Shown here piece after piece: positions 1 through 11,300 of a stretch of 51,274 nt of DNA. The stretch is from the NCBI RefSeq assembly GCF_010093135.1, contig NZ_PDWK01000015.1, forward strand, positions 1-51,274. Direction: 5' to 3'. Within the stretch, counting starts at the first letter, position 1. Each line of letters starts with the position of its first letter. This stretch comes from Pseudoxanthomonas taiwanensis. Its GTDB lineage: Bacteria > Pseudomonadota > Gammaproteobacteria > Xanthomonadales > Xanthomonadaceae. The notes beneath the pieces were generated by a model that saw only the letters and a program-made list of their open reading frames with translations, was not told where the DNA came from and ran no database searches. A program made the position numbers and the translations under genes.

Positions 1-176
1 CCGACGCGGTGGCCGTGTTCCGCCTGGCCGCCGACGCGCGCCCGGCGCTGCCGCCGGCGCCCCGGGCCGAAGCGCGCCCGGCCCCGGCCCGGCCGGCCGT
101 GGCCCGGCCGGTGCGCACCGCGGCGGCCGCACCGGTCCCGGCCGGCGACGACGACGGCGACTGGCAGGAGTTCTGA
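1..176 (+). CDS. Methyl-accepting chemotaxis protein, C-terminal end (partial)
   Basis: This is the last 57 codons of a gene that enters from the left edge; the frame starts at base 3 and ends at TGA 174-176. The visible protein runs AVFRLAAD, then an Ala/Pro/Arg-rich flexible tail, then an acidic GDDDGDWQEF ending. A linker plus a terminal aromatic pentapeptide (here DWQEF, NWETF in enteric receptors) is typical of chemoreceptors, where it tethers the CheR methyltransferase and CheB. The signalling hairpin and sensor domain lie outside the window, so the ligand cannot be guessed. A paralogous tail lies at the opposite end of the window on the other strand. Identification rests on the tail alone. 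Confidence 0.72.
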   Translation, partial: DAVAVFRLAADARPALPPAPRAEARPAPARPAVARPVRTAAAAPVPAGDDDGDWQEF

Positions 177-198
177 GCCCGCCAGGCCCGCAGAAGCC

Positions 199-227
199 AA
201 AGGGCGGCCCCCGGGCCGCCCTTTTTT
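199..227 (+). terminator. Rho-independent terminator after the chemoreceptor gene
   Basis: A nine-base-pair perfect stem (202-210 with 213-221, all G-C) is followed by six T at 222-227. The A residues on the 5' side would extend the stem against the T tract. It lies 22 bases after the chemoreceptor stop. It also sits just beyond the thiolase stop on the opposite strand, so it may work in both directions. Confidence 0.85.
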
Positions 228-247
228 CCATGCCGCCTTGGGCCGGC

Positions 248-1522
248 TCAGCGCTCGATGATGGCCACCACGCCCATGCCGCCGGCGGTGCAGATGGACA
301 CCAGCGCGCGTCCGCCGCCGCGCTCGGCCAGCTGCTTGGCGGCGGTGGCGACGATGCGCGCCCCGGTGGCGGCGAACGGATGGCCGGTGGCCAGCGAGGA
401 GCCGACCGGGTTGATCTTCTCCGGGTCGATCCGGCCCAGCGGCGCGTCCAGGCCCAGGCGGTTGCGGCAGTAGTCCTCGCTCTCCCAGGCGCGCAGGGTG
501 CACAGCACCTGGGCGGCGAAGGCCTCGTGGATCTCGTAGATGTCGAAGTCCTGCAGGGTCAGGTTGTTGCGGCGGAGCATCTCGGCCACCGCCACGGTCG
601 GGGCCATCAGCAGGCCCTCGCCGTGAACGAAGTCCACCGCCGCCACGTGCGCGTCGCGCAGGTAGGCCAGCGGCTCGTGGCCGTGGGCACGCGCCCACTC
701 CTCCGAGGCCAGCAGCACCGCCGCCGCGCCGTCGGTCAGCGGGGTGGAGTTGCCCGCGGTCAGGGTGCCGCGGCCGGACTTGTCGAAGGCCGGCTTGAGC
801 GCGGCCAGCTTCTCCAGGGTGGTGTCCGGGCGCAGGATGTTGTCGCGCTCCACGCCGCGGAACGGCGCGATCAGGTCGGCGAAGAAGCCGCGCTCGTAGG
901 CCGCGGCCAGCTTTTTGTGCGAGGACAGCGCCCACTCGTCCTGCGAGTCGCGGGAGATGTTCCACTCCTTGGCCATGTCCTCGCAGTGCTGGCCCATGCT
1001 CTTGCCGGTGCGCGGCTCGGCCACGCCCGGGAACTCGGGCTTGAGCTCGGCCAGCTTGAAACCCCTGAACGCGGCGATCTTGTCGCGGGTGGTCTTGCCG
1101 CGGTTGGCGGCCAGCAGGCGCGAGCGCAGCTTCTTGCCGTAGACGATCGGCACGTCGGAGGTGGTGTCCGAGCCGCCACCGATGCCCGAGTCGATCTGGC
1201 CCAGGGCGATCTTGTTGGCCACCGTGATGATGCTGTCCAGGCTGGTGCCGCAGGCGCGCTGCAGGGTGATGCCCGGGGTCAGCGGCGACAGGCCGGAGGA
1301 CAGCGCCGCCTCGCGGCCCAGGTTCCAGTCCGAGGAATGCTTGATGACCGCACCCATGGCCACCTCGCCGAGCTGCTGGCCGTGCAGGCCGAAGCGCTCG
1401 ACCAGCGCGCCGAGGGTGCGCACCGACATCCCGAGGTTGCCCACGTCCGCATAGGCGGTGTTCTGCCGGCAGAAGGGAATACGGACGCCGCCGAGAATGG
1501 CGACAGGACGGGCAGCGGGCAT
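248..1522 (-). CDS. fadI: Acetyl-CoA C-acyltransferase, FadI type
   Basis: A 424-residue thiolase that cleaves 3-ketoacyl-CoA with CoA to give acetyl-CoA and a shortened acyl-CoA, the last step of beta-oxidation. The nucleophilic cysteine is C91 in QRACGTS. The second active-site segment is EIHEAFAAQ near residue 340, and the acid/base segment near the C-terminus reads CTAGGMG. The length and the KHSSDWNLGREA region fit the longer FadI/trifunctional-beta branch rather than AtoB. The ATG at 1522 is preceded by GAGG eleven bases upstream; the open frame continues much further but the homologous region starts here. No fadJ-like partner lies next to it. A near-perfect palindrome at 1557-1578 lies between it and the divergent gene. 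Confidence 0.9.
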   Translation of the reverse strand: MPAARPVAILGGVRIPFCRQNTAYADVGNLGMSVRTLGALVERFGLHGQQLGEVAMGAVIKHSSDWNLGREAALSSGLSPLTPGITLQRACGTSLDSIITVANKIALGQIDSGIGGGSDTTSDVPIVYGKKLRSRLLAANRGKTTRDKIAAFRGFKLAELKPEFPGVAEPRTGKSMGQHCEDMAKEWNISRDSQDEWALSSHKKLAAAYERGFFADLIAPFRGVERDNILRPDTTLEKLAALKPAFDKSGRGTLTAGNSTPLTDGAAAVLLASEEWARAHGHEPLAYLRDAHVAAVDFVHGEGLLMAPTVAVAEMLRRNNLTLQDFDIYEIHEAFAAQVLCTLRAWESEDYCRNRLGLDAPLGRIDPEKINPVGSSLATGHPFAATGARIVATAAKQLAERGGGRALVSICTAGGMGVVAIIER

Positions 1523-1556
1523 CGGCCTACCTCGAAACGTTGGGATCGTGTGGGGA

Positions 1557-1578
1557 TGCCTGCACGCGCGCGCAGGCA
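1557..1578. promoter_or_regulatory. 22-bp palindrome between fadI and the divergent gene (possible operator)
   Basis: TGCCTGC at 1557-1563 and GCAGGCA at 1572-1578 form perfect arms, and the whole 22 bases are palindromic except for one central pair. It lies about 35 bases upstream of fadI and about 100 bases upstream of the divergent gene. The size suits a dimeric repressor such as a fatty-acid-responsive TetR protein. No regulator gene is adjacent, so that role is inference. A CATAAT hexamer overlaps its right end. Confidence 0.35.
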
Positions 1579-1677
1579 TAATGCGTGGAGTGTAGCTTCC
1601 ACCCGCAAGGCGGCCAATGACCCACTCCTTCCCCGGCATGAACAACCGGCGCGCGGCCGCGCCGAGGCAGGCCCGCC

Positions 1678-2565
1678 ATGGCTGAGGCCGTCGCCCGCGG
1701 CGTGTTCGCCCTCGAGCTGGCCGGTGGCACCGTGCCGGCCGTCCCCGCCCTGTCCCCGGACCCGGCCGGCGAGCTGGCCGTGCGCGTGGGCCGGGACCTG
1801 GCCCGGCTGGGGCCGGAGGTGGCGGAGCTGGACCTGGTCCTGGCCGCCGCGCACTTCGACCCGGCCGAGGCGCTGCGCCCGGTCTGGCCGCTGCACCAGC
1901 GGCTGGAGGAACGGCACGCGCGCGCGCCCGGCCGCAAGCAGGGGCCGCGCGTGCTGGCCTTCGGCGCCGACGCCGGCGGCGAGGTGCCGCTGCCGTTCCG
2001 CGCCGACCCGGAACTGGCCGGCGGCAGCCTGCGCGTGCTGCCGTACCTGCTGGCCGGCCCGCGCGCCGTGCTGGAGCCGGTGGCCGAGGCGCTGGAGGAG
2101 CAGCTGCTGCAGTTCGGCATGGCCGCCGCGGACACCGCGCTGCTGGCGCAGGAGGCCTTCGGCGCACGCATCGAGCACGCCCGCTACCTCACCGCGCACG
2201 ACCTGGCGGCGATGACCGCCATGCAGTACGAGCACCGCGGCCTGGCCCCGCTGTGGCCGCTGATCGAGGCGGCACTGCTGGCGCCGTCGGCGGAAGAATG
2301 GCTGGACGCCGGACCGGAGCCGCTGCTGCGGGTGCAGGGCGGGCAGGCGCGGATGGCCCTGTTCGACCCAGCCGCCTGGTGCCGGCACTACCACGGCGGC
2401 GCGGGCGAGTGCGGGCAGCTGCAGCGCGCCTACGAGCTCTTCCTGGCGCGCCAGCGCCAGCTGGCCGCGGTGCTGGAGGCGCACGGCATCCCGGTGCTGT
2501 ACGTGCACTGTGACGGCGCCCATGACCCGCGCGAACTGCTCGCCCAGGGCGGCCAGGACGCCTGA
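1678..2565 (+). CDS. Conserved-looking protein of unknown function, 295 aa
   Basis: I do not recognise a named family. The protein starts MAEAVARGVFALELAGG, has no signal peptide or membrane segment, and is rich in Ala, Leu, Glu and Arg, as expected for a soluble helical cytoplasmic protein. The C-terminal part has a cluster DPAAWCRHYHGG near residues 230-241 and ends with a segment IPVLYVHCDGAHD whose His/Cys/Asp could bind metal or be catalytic, although nothing proves it. Third-position GC is very high through the frame, which supports coding. There is no clear Shine-Dalgarno before the ATG. It is transcribed away from fadI and converges on sodC, so it appears monocistronic. Confidence 0.6.
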   Translation: MAEAVARGVFALELAGGTVPAVPALSPDPAGELAVRVGRDLARLGPEVAELDLVLAAAHFDPAEALRPVWPLHQRLEERHARAPGRKQGPRVLAFGADAGGEVPLPFRADPELAGGSLRVLPYLLAGPRAVLEPVAEALEEQLLQFGMAAADTALLAQEAFGARIEHARYLTAHDLAAMTAMQYEHRGLAPLWPLIEAALLAPSAEEWLDAGPEPLLRVQGGQARMALFDPAAWCRHYHGGAGECGQLQRAYELFLARQRQLAAVLEAHGIPVLYVHCDGAHDPRELLAQGGQDA

Positions 2566-2610
2566 CCCCGCCGGCGCGAGGCCCCGGGGCTGCGCCCCGG
2601 GGCCGACGGA

Positions 2611-3171
2611 TCACTGCACGATGCGGATGACGCCGCAGGCCAGGCGCGCGCCGGCGTTGCCGGTGGGCTGGCTCTGGTAGTCGTCCGGGTCGGCGTGGAC
2701 GATCACCGCGCGGCCGGCGATGTCGTTGGCCGCGCCGCCGCCCAGGCTGACCCCGCGCAGGTGCACGTTGACCCGGGCCACGCCGTCGGCGTCGGAGGCC
2801 AGGTTGTCCATGTCGCCGGCGTGGTGCGCGCCGGAACCGGCCCGGCCGTGCGGCGCCCCGGCCGGGTTGAAGTGGGAGCCGGCGCTGCTGGCGTCGGCCG
2901 CGCTGCAGTCGCCCTTCTCGTGGACGTGGAAGCCGAACTGGCCGTTCGGCGGCAGCCCGCCGACCTCGCCGGCGATGTGCACGCCGTCGCCCATCGGCGC
3001 CAGGGTCAGCTTGCCGCTGACCCGGCTGCCGGAGGCCGAGGCCAGCACCGCCACCGCCTGCTGCGCCGTGCCCGCGGCGGGCGCGGCCGGCTCCACGGGC
3101 GGGGCGGACGGGGGCGTGCTGCTGCAGGCGGCCAGGGCCACCAGGCCGAGCGAGGCGAGGATGGTGCGCAT
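2611..3171 (-). CDS. sodC: Periplasmic Cu/Zn superoxide dismutase, lipoprotein form
   Basis: A 186-residue SodC that converts superoxide to hydrogen peroxide and oxygen in the periplasm. The signal peptide ends in the lipobox LAAC (residues 13-16), so it should be membrane-anchored, and a Pro/Ala-rich linker to about residue 35 follows. The copper and zinc ligands are visible in FHVHEKGDC, SHFNP, HHAGDMDN and VIVHADPDDY. The CGVIRI ending carries the second cysteine of the conserved disulfide. ATG 3171 has a strong AGGAGG seven bases upstream. It follows ntrC on the same strand with an 80-base gap and probably has its own promoter. Confidence 0.93.
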   Translation of the reverse strand: MRTILASLGLVALAACSSTPPSAPPVEPAAPAAGTAQQAVAVLASASGSRVSGKLTLAPMGDGVHIAGEVGGLPPNGQFGFHVHEKGDCSAADASSAGSHFNPAGAPHGRAGSGAHHAGDMDNLASDADGVARVNVHLRGVSLGGGAANDIAGRAVIVHADPDDYQSQPTGNAGARLACGVIRIVQ

Positions 3172-3251
3172 GGTCGGTCCTCCTGATCCGGGGAAAGCCC
3201 CAAGCATAGCGCCTGCCCGGTCCAGGGCGGATGAGCGCCGTGCGAGGGCGT

Positions 3252-4675
<1,424 letters not shown>

Positions 4676-4679
<4 letters not shown>

Positions 4680-5725
4680 GCGGTGGAACCTCCTTCGGGA
4701 TCGGCCAACGGCAGCAGCAGGGTGAACACGGTGTTCCCGGGCCGGGAACGGTAGGTGAGCGAGCCGCGGTGCTCGCGCGCCACCTGGTGGGCCAGGGCCA
4801 GGCCCAGGCCGGTGCCCTCGGCGCGGCCGCTGACCAGCGGCAGGAACAGGTGGTCGGCCAGCGCCTCCGGCACGCCGCAGCCGTCGTCCACGATGTCCAC
4901 CCGCACCGCCCGCGCGTGCACGCGCTCGCGGATGTGCAGGCCACTCTCCACGCGGGTGCGCAGGACGATGGTCGAGGCGCCGGCCTGCTGCGCGTTGCGC
5001 ACCAGGTTCCACACCGCCTGAGTCAGCCGGTCGGCGTCACCGGCCAGCTCGGGGATGCTGGGGTCGTAGTCGCGCTGCAGGCGCACGCTGGGGGCGCCCT
5101 CGGCCTCGGCCAGGCGCAGCACACGCTCGAGCACGGCGTGGATGTTGAGCGGGGCGTGCGGCCGGTGCGGCGCCGGCGACATCAGCTGGTCCAGCAGCTG
5201 GCTCAGGCGCTCGATCTCCGAGCCGATCAGCTGGATCAGCTCGCGCTCGGCGGCGTCCTCCGGGCGCTGCGCGGCGCGCCGGGCCAGCAGCTGGGCCGCG
5301 CCCTTCATCCCCGCCAGCGGGTTGCGCAGCTCGTGGGCCAGGCCCTTGAGTGCGGCGGCCAGCGCGCCGGGCAACGACTGTGCGGTGTCCAGCTCGGGGG
5401 AGCCGTCGGCCGGGTGGACCTCCAGCAGCCAGCCCTCGCCGGTGCGGGTTAGCCAGCCGTCGGCGTAGTGCGGCGTCTCCCCGGGCAGACCCAGGGCCGA
5501 ACGCTTCAGGCGCAGGGTGTCGCGTTCGTCCTGGCGCAGGAAGCGGGCCAGGGCGTCGCCCTCTTGCTCCAGCGCGGCCAGCGGCTGGCCGAGCACGCGC
5601 CGGGGACCGACCCCCAGCCAGCGCTGGAAGGCCGGGTTGACCCCGGCGATGCGCCCCTGCGCGTCGGCCCAGGCCACCGGCGTGCCGAGCTGGTCGAGGG
5701 TCGGGGGAGCGGTCATGGCGTCCAT
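4676..5725 (-). CDS. ntrB: Nitrogen regulation sensor kinase/phosphatase NtrB
   Basis: A 349-residue soluble two-component kinase that adds phosphate to, or removes it from, NtrC according to binding of the PII protein. Residues about 10-70 form a PAS-like domain. The H box is GLAHELRNPLAG with phospho-acceptor H131, and the N, G1 and G2 boxes are NLVRNAQQA, DDGCGVP and GTGLGLALAHQ. There is no membrane segment, as expected for NtrB. The start could be ATG 5725 or ATG 5716; neither has a good Shine-Dalgarno, and an NtrC-type box abuts the first ATG. PII (glnK) is encoded about 2.5 kb away. Confidence 0.94.
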
Positions 5726-5742
5726 TGCACCAATCTAGTGCA
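5726..5742. promoter_or_regulatory. NtrC-type binding box abutting the ntrB start
   Basis: Seventeen bases of the form TGCAC-N7-GTGCA with perfect arms, the same pattern as the enhancer sites upstream of glnA at 10354-10370 and 10375-10391. It touches the ATG of ntrB and covers the place where a ribosome-binding site would be. In enteric bacteria an NtrC site near glnL represses transcription of glnL-glnG; by analogy this should be an autorepression site. No sigma-54 promoter is visible beside it. Confidence 0.75.
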
Positions 5743-5779
5743 AGACGCCGGCCGGCGCGATGCCGGCCACGCGGCATGC

Positions 5780-6517
5780 TCAGCGCAGGCGGCGGGCCTG
5801 CTGGACCAGCGAGTGGAGGATGCGCAGGTCCTCGGCGTCGAGGGTGTCGGCCTCGTCGCCGCGGTAGTGGCGGCGGTAGGCGCGCACCGCCGCGGCGCGG
5901 TCGTGCAGCGGCCAGCCGATGGCCTCCATGGCCAGCCACGGGTCGAAGCCGGGCGGCGGATCGCCGTCGGCCGGGTCCGGCCACAGGCCGAAGCCGGCCT
6001 CGGCCAGGCGCCGCCACGGGAAGTGGATGCCCGGGTCGCGCTTGCGCGTGGGCGCCAGGTCGGCATGGGCGATGACCGCGTGGCGCGGGATGCCCAGGCG
6101 CGTGCACAGGTCCTCGAGCAGGCGCAGCAGCGCCTCGATCTGCGCGGGCGGGAAGGGTTCAGCGCCATCGTTGTCCAGCTCGATGCCGATGGACGCGGAG
6201 TTGAGGTCGGTGATCGTGCCCCAGCGGCCGCCGCCGGCGTGCCAGGCGCGGCGCGACTCCTCGACCAGCTGGTAGATCGTCCCGTCCTCGCCGACCAGGT
6301 AGTGCGCGCTCACCGGGCCGCCGCTGTTGCCGGTGCTGAGCGTGAGCAGGCTCTCGGCCACCGAACGCTGCTCGGTGGCGTGGATGACGATGGCCACTGC
6401 GCGGCGCTCGTCGTGGTTGGGCGAGGGCCGCCATTGCGCCAGGGGATTGCGCACGGGCGCCTGCGCGCAGGCGGCAAGCAGCAGGACCAGGGACAGGAGC
6501 AGGAGACGCGGGATCAT
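5780..6517 (-). CDS. N-acetylmuramoyl-L-alanine amidase, lipoprotein (AmiD-like)
   Basis: A 245-residue amidase_2-fold zinc enzyme that cleaves the bond between N-acetylmuramic acid and the stem peptide. The N-terminus is a lipoprotein signal with lipobox LAAC (C17), so it is placed in the envelope like E. coli AmiD rather than cytosolic AmpD. Zinc ligands appear as VIHATEQ (His near residue 46) and AHADLAPTRKRDPG near residue 160. A C-terminal helical region (about 185-245) may be a peptidoglycan-binding tail. ATG 6517 follows a purine-rich stretch. A hairpin at 5750-5768 separates it from ntrB, which is on the same strand 54 bases downstream, so some read-through into ntrBC is possible. Confidence 0.87.
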   Translation of the reverse strand: MIPRLLLLSLVLLLAACAQAPVRNPLAQWRPSPNHDERRAVAIVIHATEQRSVAESLLTLSTGNSGGPVSAHYLVGEDGTIYQLVEESRRAWHAGGGRWGTITDLNSASIGIELDNDGAEPFPPAQIEALLRLLEDLCTRLGIPRHAVIAHADLAPTRKRDPGIHFPWRRLAEAGFGLWPDPADGDPPPGFDPWLAMEAIGWPLHDRAAAVRAYRRHYRGDEADTLDAEDLRILHSLVQQARRLR

Positions 6518-6668
6518 GGCCGTGCATTGCACCGCGCCGCGCCGTGCCTGGCAAGCGGCGCACGCCATGGTCCCTGGAAACAGCGGCAGACACGGATCAC
6601 CTCGGCGATGGCGGGCAGGCCCTGCCCGCCGCACTGGGCCGCCGGCCGCGACCGGCGGCAGAGGACCG

Positions 6669-6702
6669 GTGCCGGCCCGCGGCGCACGTCGCGGGCCGGC
6701 AC
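6669..6702 (-). terminator. Strong hairpin downstream of amtB
   Basis: A thirteen-base-pair perfect stem (6669-6681 with 6690-6702) with an eight-base loop lies six bases past the amtB stop. No T run follows on the minus strand, so it is either a U-less terminator or an mRNA-stabilising hairpin. Confidence 0.5.
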
Positions 6703-6708
6703 CCTGGC

Positions 6709-8154
6709 TCACAGCTCGTACGCGGACTCGCCGTGGGAGGCGATGTCCAGGCCCTCGCGCTCGGCGTCCTCGCTCACGCGCAGGCCGAACACCACGCGGG
6801 TCAGCAGCAGCGCCACGGCGGTGACCACCGCACACCAGAGGATGGTGAAGCCGACGCTGACCACCTGGATCCAGACCTGGCTGGCGATGGAGAAGTCGGC
6901 CTCGCCGGTGCCACCCAGCGACGGGGCGGTGAACACGCCGGTGAGGATGGCGCCGACGATGCCGCCGATGCCGTGCACGCCGAACACGTCGGCGGTGTCG
7001 TCCACGTTGAGCAGCCGCTTCAGGCCGGTGACGCCCCACACGCAGACCACGCCGGCGGCCAGGCCGACCACGATGGCACCCAGCGGGCCGACGGTGCCGC
7101 AGGCCGGGGTAATGCCGACCAGGCCGGCGACCGCGCCGGAGGCCGCGCCCAGCGCCGAGGGCTTGCCCTTGGTCAGGGCCTCCACCGCGGTCCAGCCCAC
7201 CACCGCGGCCGAGGTGGCCAGGATGGTGTTGATGAAGGCCAGTGCGGCAGTGCCGTCGGCGGCCACGGCCGAGCCGGCGTTGAAGCCGAACCAGCCGACC
7301 CACAGCAGGGCGGCGCCGATGAAGGTGAACGGCACGTTGTGCGGCTTGAGCGCGACCTGGCCGTAGCCCAGGCGCTTGCCGACGAAGTAGGCGCCGACCA
7401 GGCCGGCCACGCCGGCGTTGATGTGCACCACGGTGCCGCCGGCGAAGTCGATCGCGCCCAGCTCGGCCAGGTAGCCGCCGCCCCAGACGATGTGCGCCAT
7501 CGGGACGTAGCTGAAGGTGAACCACAGCACCGAGAACAGCAGCACCGCCTTGAACTTGATGCGCTCGGCGAAGGCGCCGACGATCAGCGCGGTGGTGATG
7601 GCGGCGAAGGTGGACTGGAAGGCGACGAACAGCAGCTCCGGGATGGAGCCGCTGAGGGTCTCCACGCCGATCCCCTTCAGGAACGACTTCTCGGCGAAGG
7701 AACCGAAGAAGGCGTTGCCCTCGGTGAACACCGCGCTGTACCCGTAGAAGGACCACAGCACGATCACCAGCGAGGCCACCACCAGCACCTGGCTGAGCAC
7801 CGACAGCACGTTCTTGCTGCGCACCAGGCCGCCGTAGAACAGGGCCAGGCCCGGCACGATCATCAGCAGCACCAGCAGGGTCGAGGTCAGCATCCAGGCG
7901 GTGTCGCCCGAGTCGAGGGCGGCCTCCTCACCGGCGGCCGCCTCCTCGCCCGCGACGGCGTCGGCAGCGGCTTCGGCGGTGGCATCGGCCGGTGCGGCGA
8001 CAGGCCCGGCAGGGACCGCTTCGGTCACCGGCGCCCCCGTCCCTTCCTGGGCGGTGGCGGGGACGGCCGCGGTGCCGGCGGCCACGGCCACCAGCAGCAT
8101 CAGGCACAGCGTATGGAACCGGGTCTTCCACCCGGGCAGGCTACGGACGTTCAT
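6709..8154 (-). CDS. amtB: Ammonium transporter AmtB
   Basis: A 481-residue inner-membrane ammonium channel. A cleavable signal peptide (about residues 1-36, ending ATAQ) is followed by an unusually long Ala/Glu/Pro-rich acidic linker to about residue 84. The Amt core then begins at DTAWMLTSTLLVLL with eleven membrane segments. The pore histidines are recognisable in MAHIVWGGG and FGVHGIGG. It lies 23 bases downstream of glnK on the same strand, the standard pairing in which the PII protein plugs the channel when nitrogen is sufficient. The periplasmic linker before helix 1 is longer than in E. coli AmtB. Confidence 0.95.
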   Translation of the reverse strand: MNVRSLPGWKTRFHTLCLMLLVAVAAGTAAVPATAQEGTGAPVTEAVPAGPVAAPADATAEAAADAVAGEEAAAGEEAALDSGDTAWMLTSTLLVLLMIVPGLALFYGGLVRSKNVLSVLSQVLVVASLVIVLWSFYGYSAVFTEGNAFFGSFAEKSFLKGIGVETLSGSIPELLFVAFQSTFAAITTALIVGAFAERIKFKAVLLFSVLWFTFSYVPMAHIVWGGGYLAELGAIDFAGGTVVHINAGVAGLVGAYFVGKRLGYGQVALKPHNVPFTFIGAALLWVGWFGFNAGSAVAADGTAALAFINTILATSAAVVGWTAVEALTKGKPSALGAASGAVAGLVGITPACGTVGPLGAIVVGLAAGVVCVWGVTGLKRLLNVDDTADVFGVHGIGGIVGAILTGVFTAPSLGGTGEADFSIASQVWIQVVSVGFTILWCAVVTAVALLLTRVVFGLRVSEDAEREGLDIASHGESAYEL

Positions 8155-8177
8155 GGCTGTACTCCGGAGTGGACGGG

Positions 8178-10227
<2,050 letters not shown>

Positions 10228-10264
10228 CGCTTGCAAACCTCGGGTTGGTGGGTACCCCTTCCAT

Positions 10265-10281
10265 AGCAGGGGCTGTGCCAA
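10265..10281 (-). promoter_or_regulatory. Sigma-54 promoter of glnA
   Basis: Read on the minus strand the element is TTGGCACA-GCCC-CTGCT. The -24 GG and -12 GC are separated by the required ten bases, and it matches the YTGGCACG-N4-TTGCW consensus at all but two positions. It predicts a transcription start near 10254 and a 27-base leader before the glnA ATG. Confidence 0.88.
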
Positions 10282-10353
10282 CCCGCGGCGCGTACGTAAG
10301 CCATTGATTCGAATGTATTTCCACAGGAGTATGCGCCGCCCCGTCCAGCCATT

Positions 10354-10391
10354 TGCACTTTTCCTGTGCAGGAATGCACTGTAAAGGTGCA
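10354..10391. promoter_or_regulatory. Two tandem NtrC boxes (glnA enhancer)
   Basis: Two perfect TGCAC-N7-GTGCA sites at 10354-10370 and 10375-10391, centred 21 bases (two helical turns) apart on the same face of the DNA. From the predicted glnA start their centres lie at -108 and -129, where NtrC enhancers are expected. The boxes also sit 70-100 bases upstream of uppP, but are not obviously linked to it. Confidence 0.9.
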
Positions 10392-10458
10392 CCTGGTGCG
10401 GTGCCACGCACCGCCGGCCGGTCACGTATGCTGGGCACCTTTGACCCCGCACCCGCCC

Positions 10459-11250
10459 GTGTCCGACATGCTCTCCGCCCTGCTGCTGGGCGTCCTCGAA
10501 GGCCTGACCGAGTTCCTGCCGGTGTCCAGCACCGGCCACCTGCTGATCGCCCAGCACTGGCTGGGCGCCCGCTCGGACTTCTTCAACATCGTCATCCAGG
10601 CCGGCGCGATCCTCGCCGTCACCCTGGTGTTCCGGCAGCGCCTGTGGGGCCTGCTCACCGGCCTGGACGACCCGGCCAACCGCGATTACGTGGCCAAGCT
10701 GGCGGTGGCCTTCCTGGTGACCGCACTGGTCGGCTTGCCGGTGCGCCTGGCCGGCTGGGAGCTGCCGGAGACGGTCACGCCGGTGGCCACCGCCCTGGTG
10801 CTGGGCGGCGTGTGGATGCTGGTGGCCGAACGCCTGGCCGAGCGCCGCGGCGACGTGGCCACGGTCAGCTGGAAGGTGGCGGTGCTGGTGGGCTTGGCCC
10901 AGGTGGTGGCCGGCGTGTTCCCCGGCACCTCGCGCTCGGCCGCGGCGATCTTCATGGCCATGCTGGCCGGCACCTCGCGGCGCCCGGCCGCGGCCGAATT
11001 CGTGTTCCTGGCCGGCATCCCGACCATGTTCGCCGCCAGCGGTTACGCCTTCGTGGAACTGGCCGCCGCGGGCGGCCTGGGCCGCGAGCCCTGGGACGAG
11101 GTGGCGCTGGCCTTCGCCGCCGCCACGGTGACCGGCTTTGCCGTGGTGCGCTGGCTGATGGGGTACATCAAGGCCCACCGCTTCACGGGCTTTGCGCTAT
11201 ACCGCATCGTGCTGGGCCTGCTGCTGCTGGCGTTGATGCCCGGACAGTAG
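10459..11250 (+). CDS. uppP: Undecaprenyl-diphosphatase
   Basis: A 263-residue integral membrane enzyme (BacA/UppP) that recycles undecaprenyl diphosphate to the monophosphate carrier used for peptidoglycan and surface polysaccharides. The two family signatures are visible: [15 protein letters not shown] near the N-terminus and [12 protein letters not shown] near residue 160. About eight hydrophobic segments are seen. I chose GTG 10459 ([11 protein letters not shown]) because homologues begin MSDL/MSDM; ATG 10468 is the alternative and neither has a clear Shine-Dalgarno. It is divergent from glnA and ends in TAG. Confidence 0.92.
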   Translation: MSDMLSALLLGVLEGLTEFLPVSSTGHLLIAQHWLGARSDFFNIVIQAGAILAVTLVFRQRLWGLLTGLDDPANRDYVAKLAVAFLVTALVGLPVRLAGWELPETVTPVATALVLGGVWMLVAERLAERRGDVATVSWKVAVLVGLAQVVAGVFPGTSRSAAAIFMAMLAGTSRRPAAAEFVFLAGIPTMFAASGYAFVELAAAGGLGREPWDEVALAFAAATVTGFAVVRWLMGYIKAHRFTGFALYRIVLGLLLLALMPGQ

Positions 11251-11300
11251 CCCTCCGGCGCAGGGCCCGGCACACGTTCCCCCGACAAGGAGCCGCTGCC

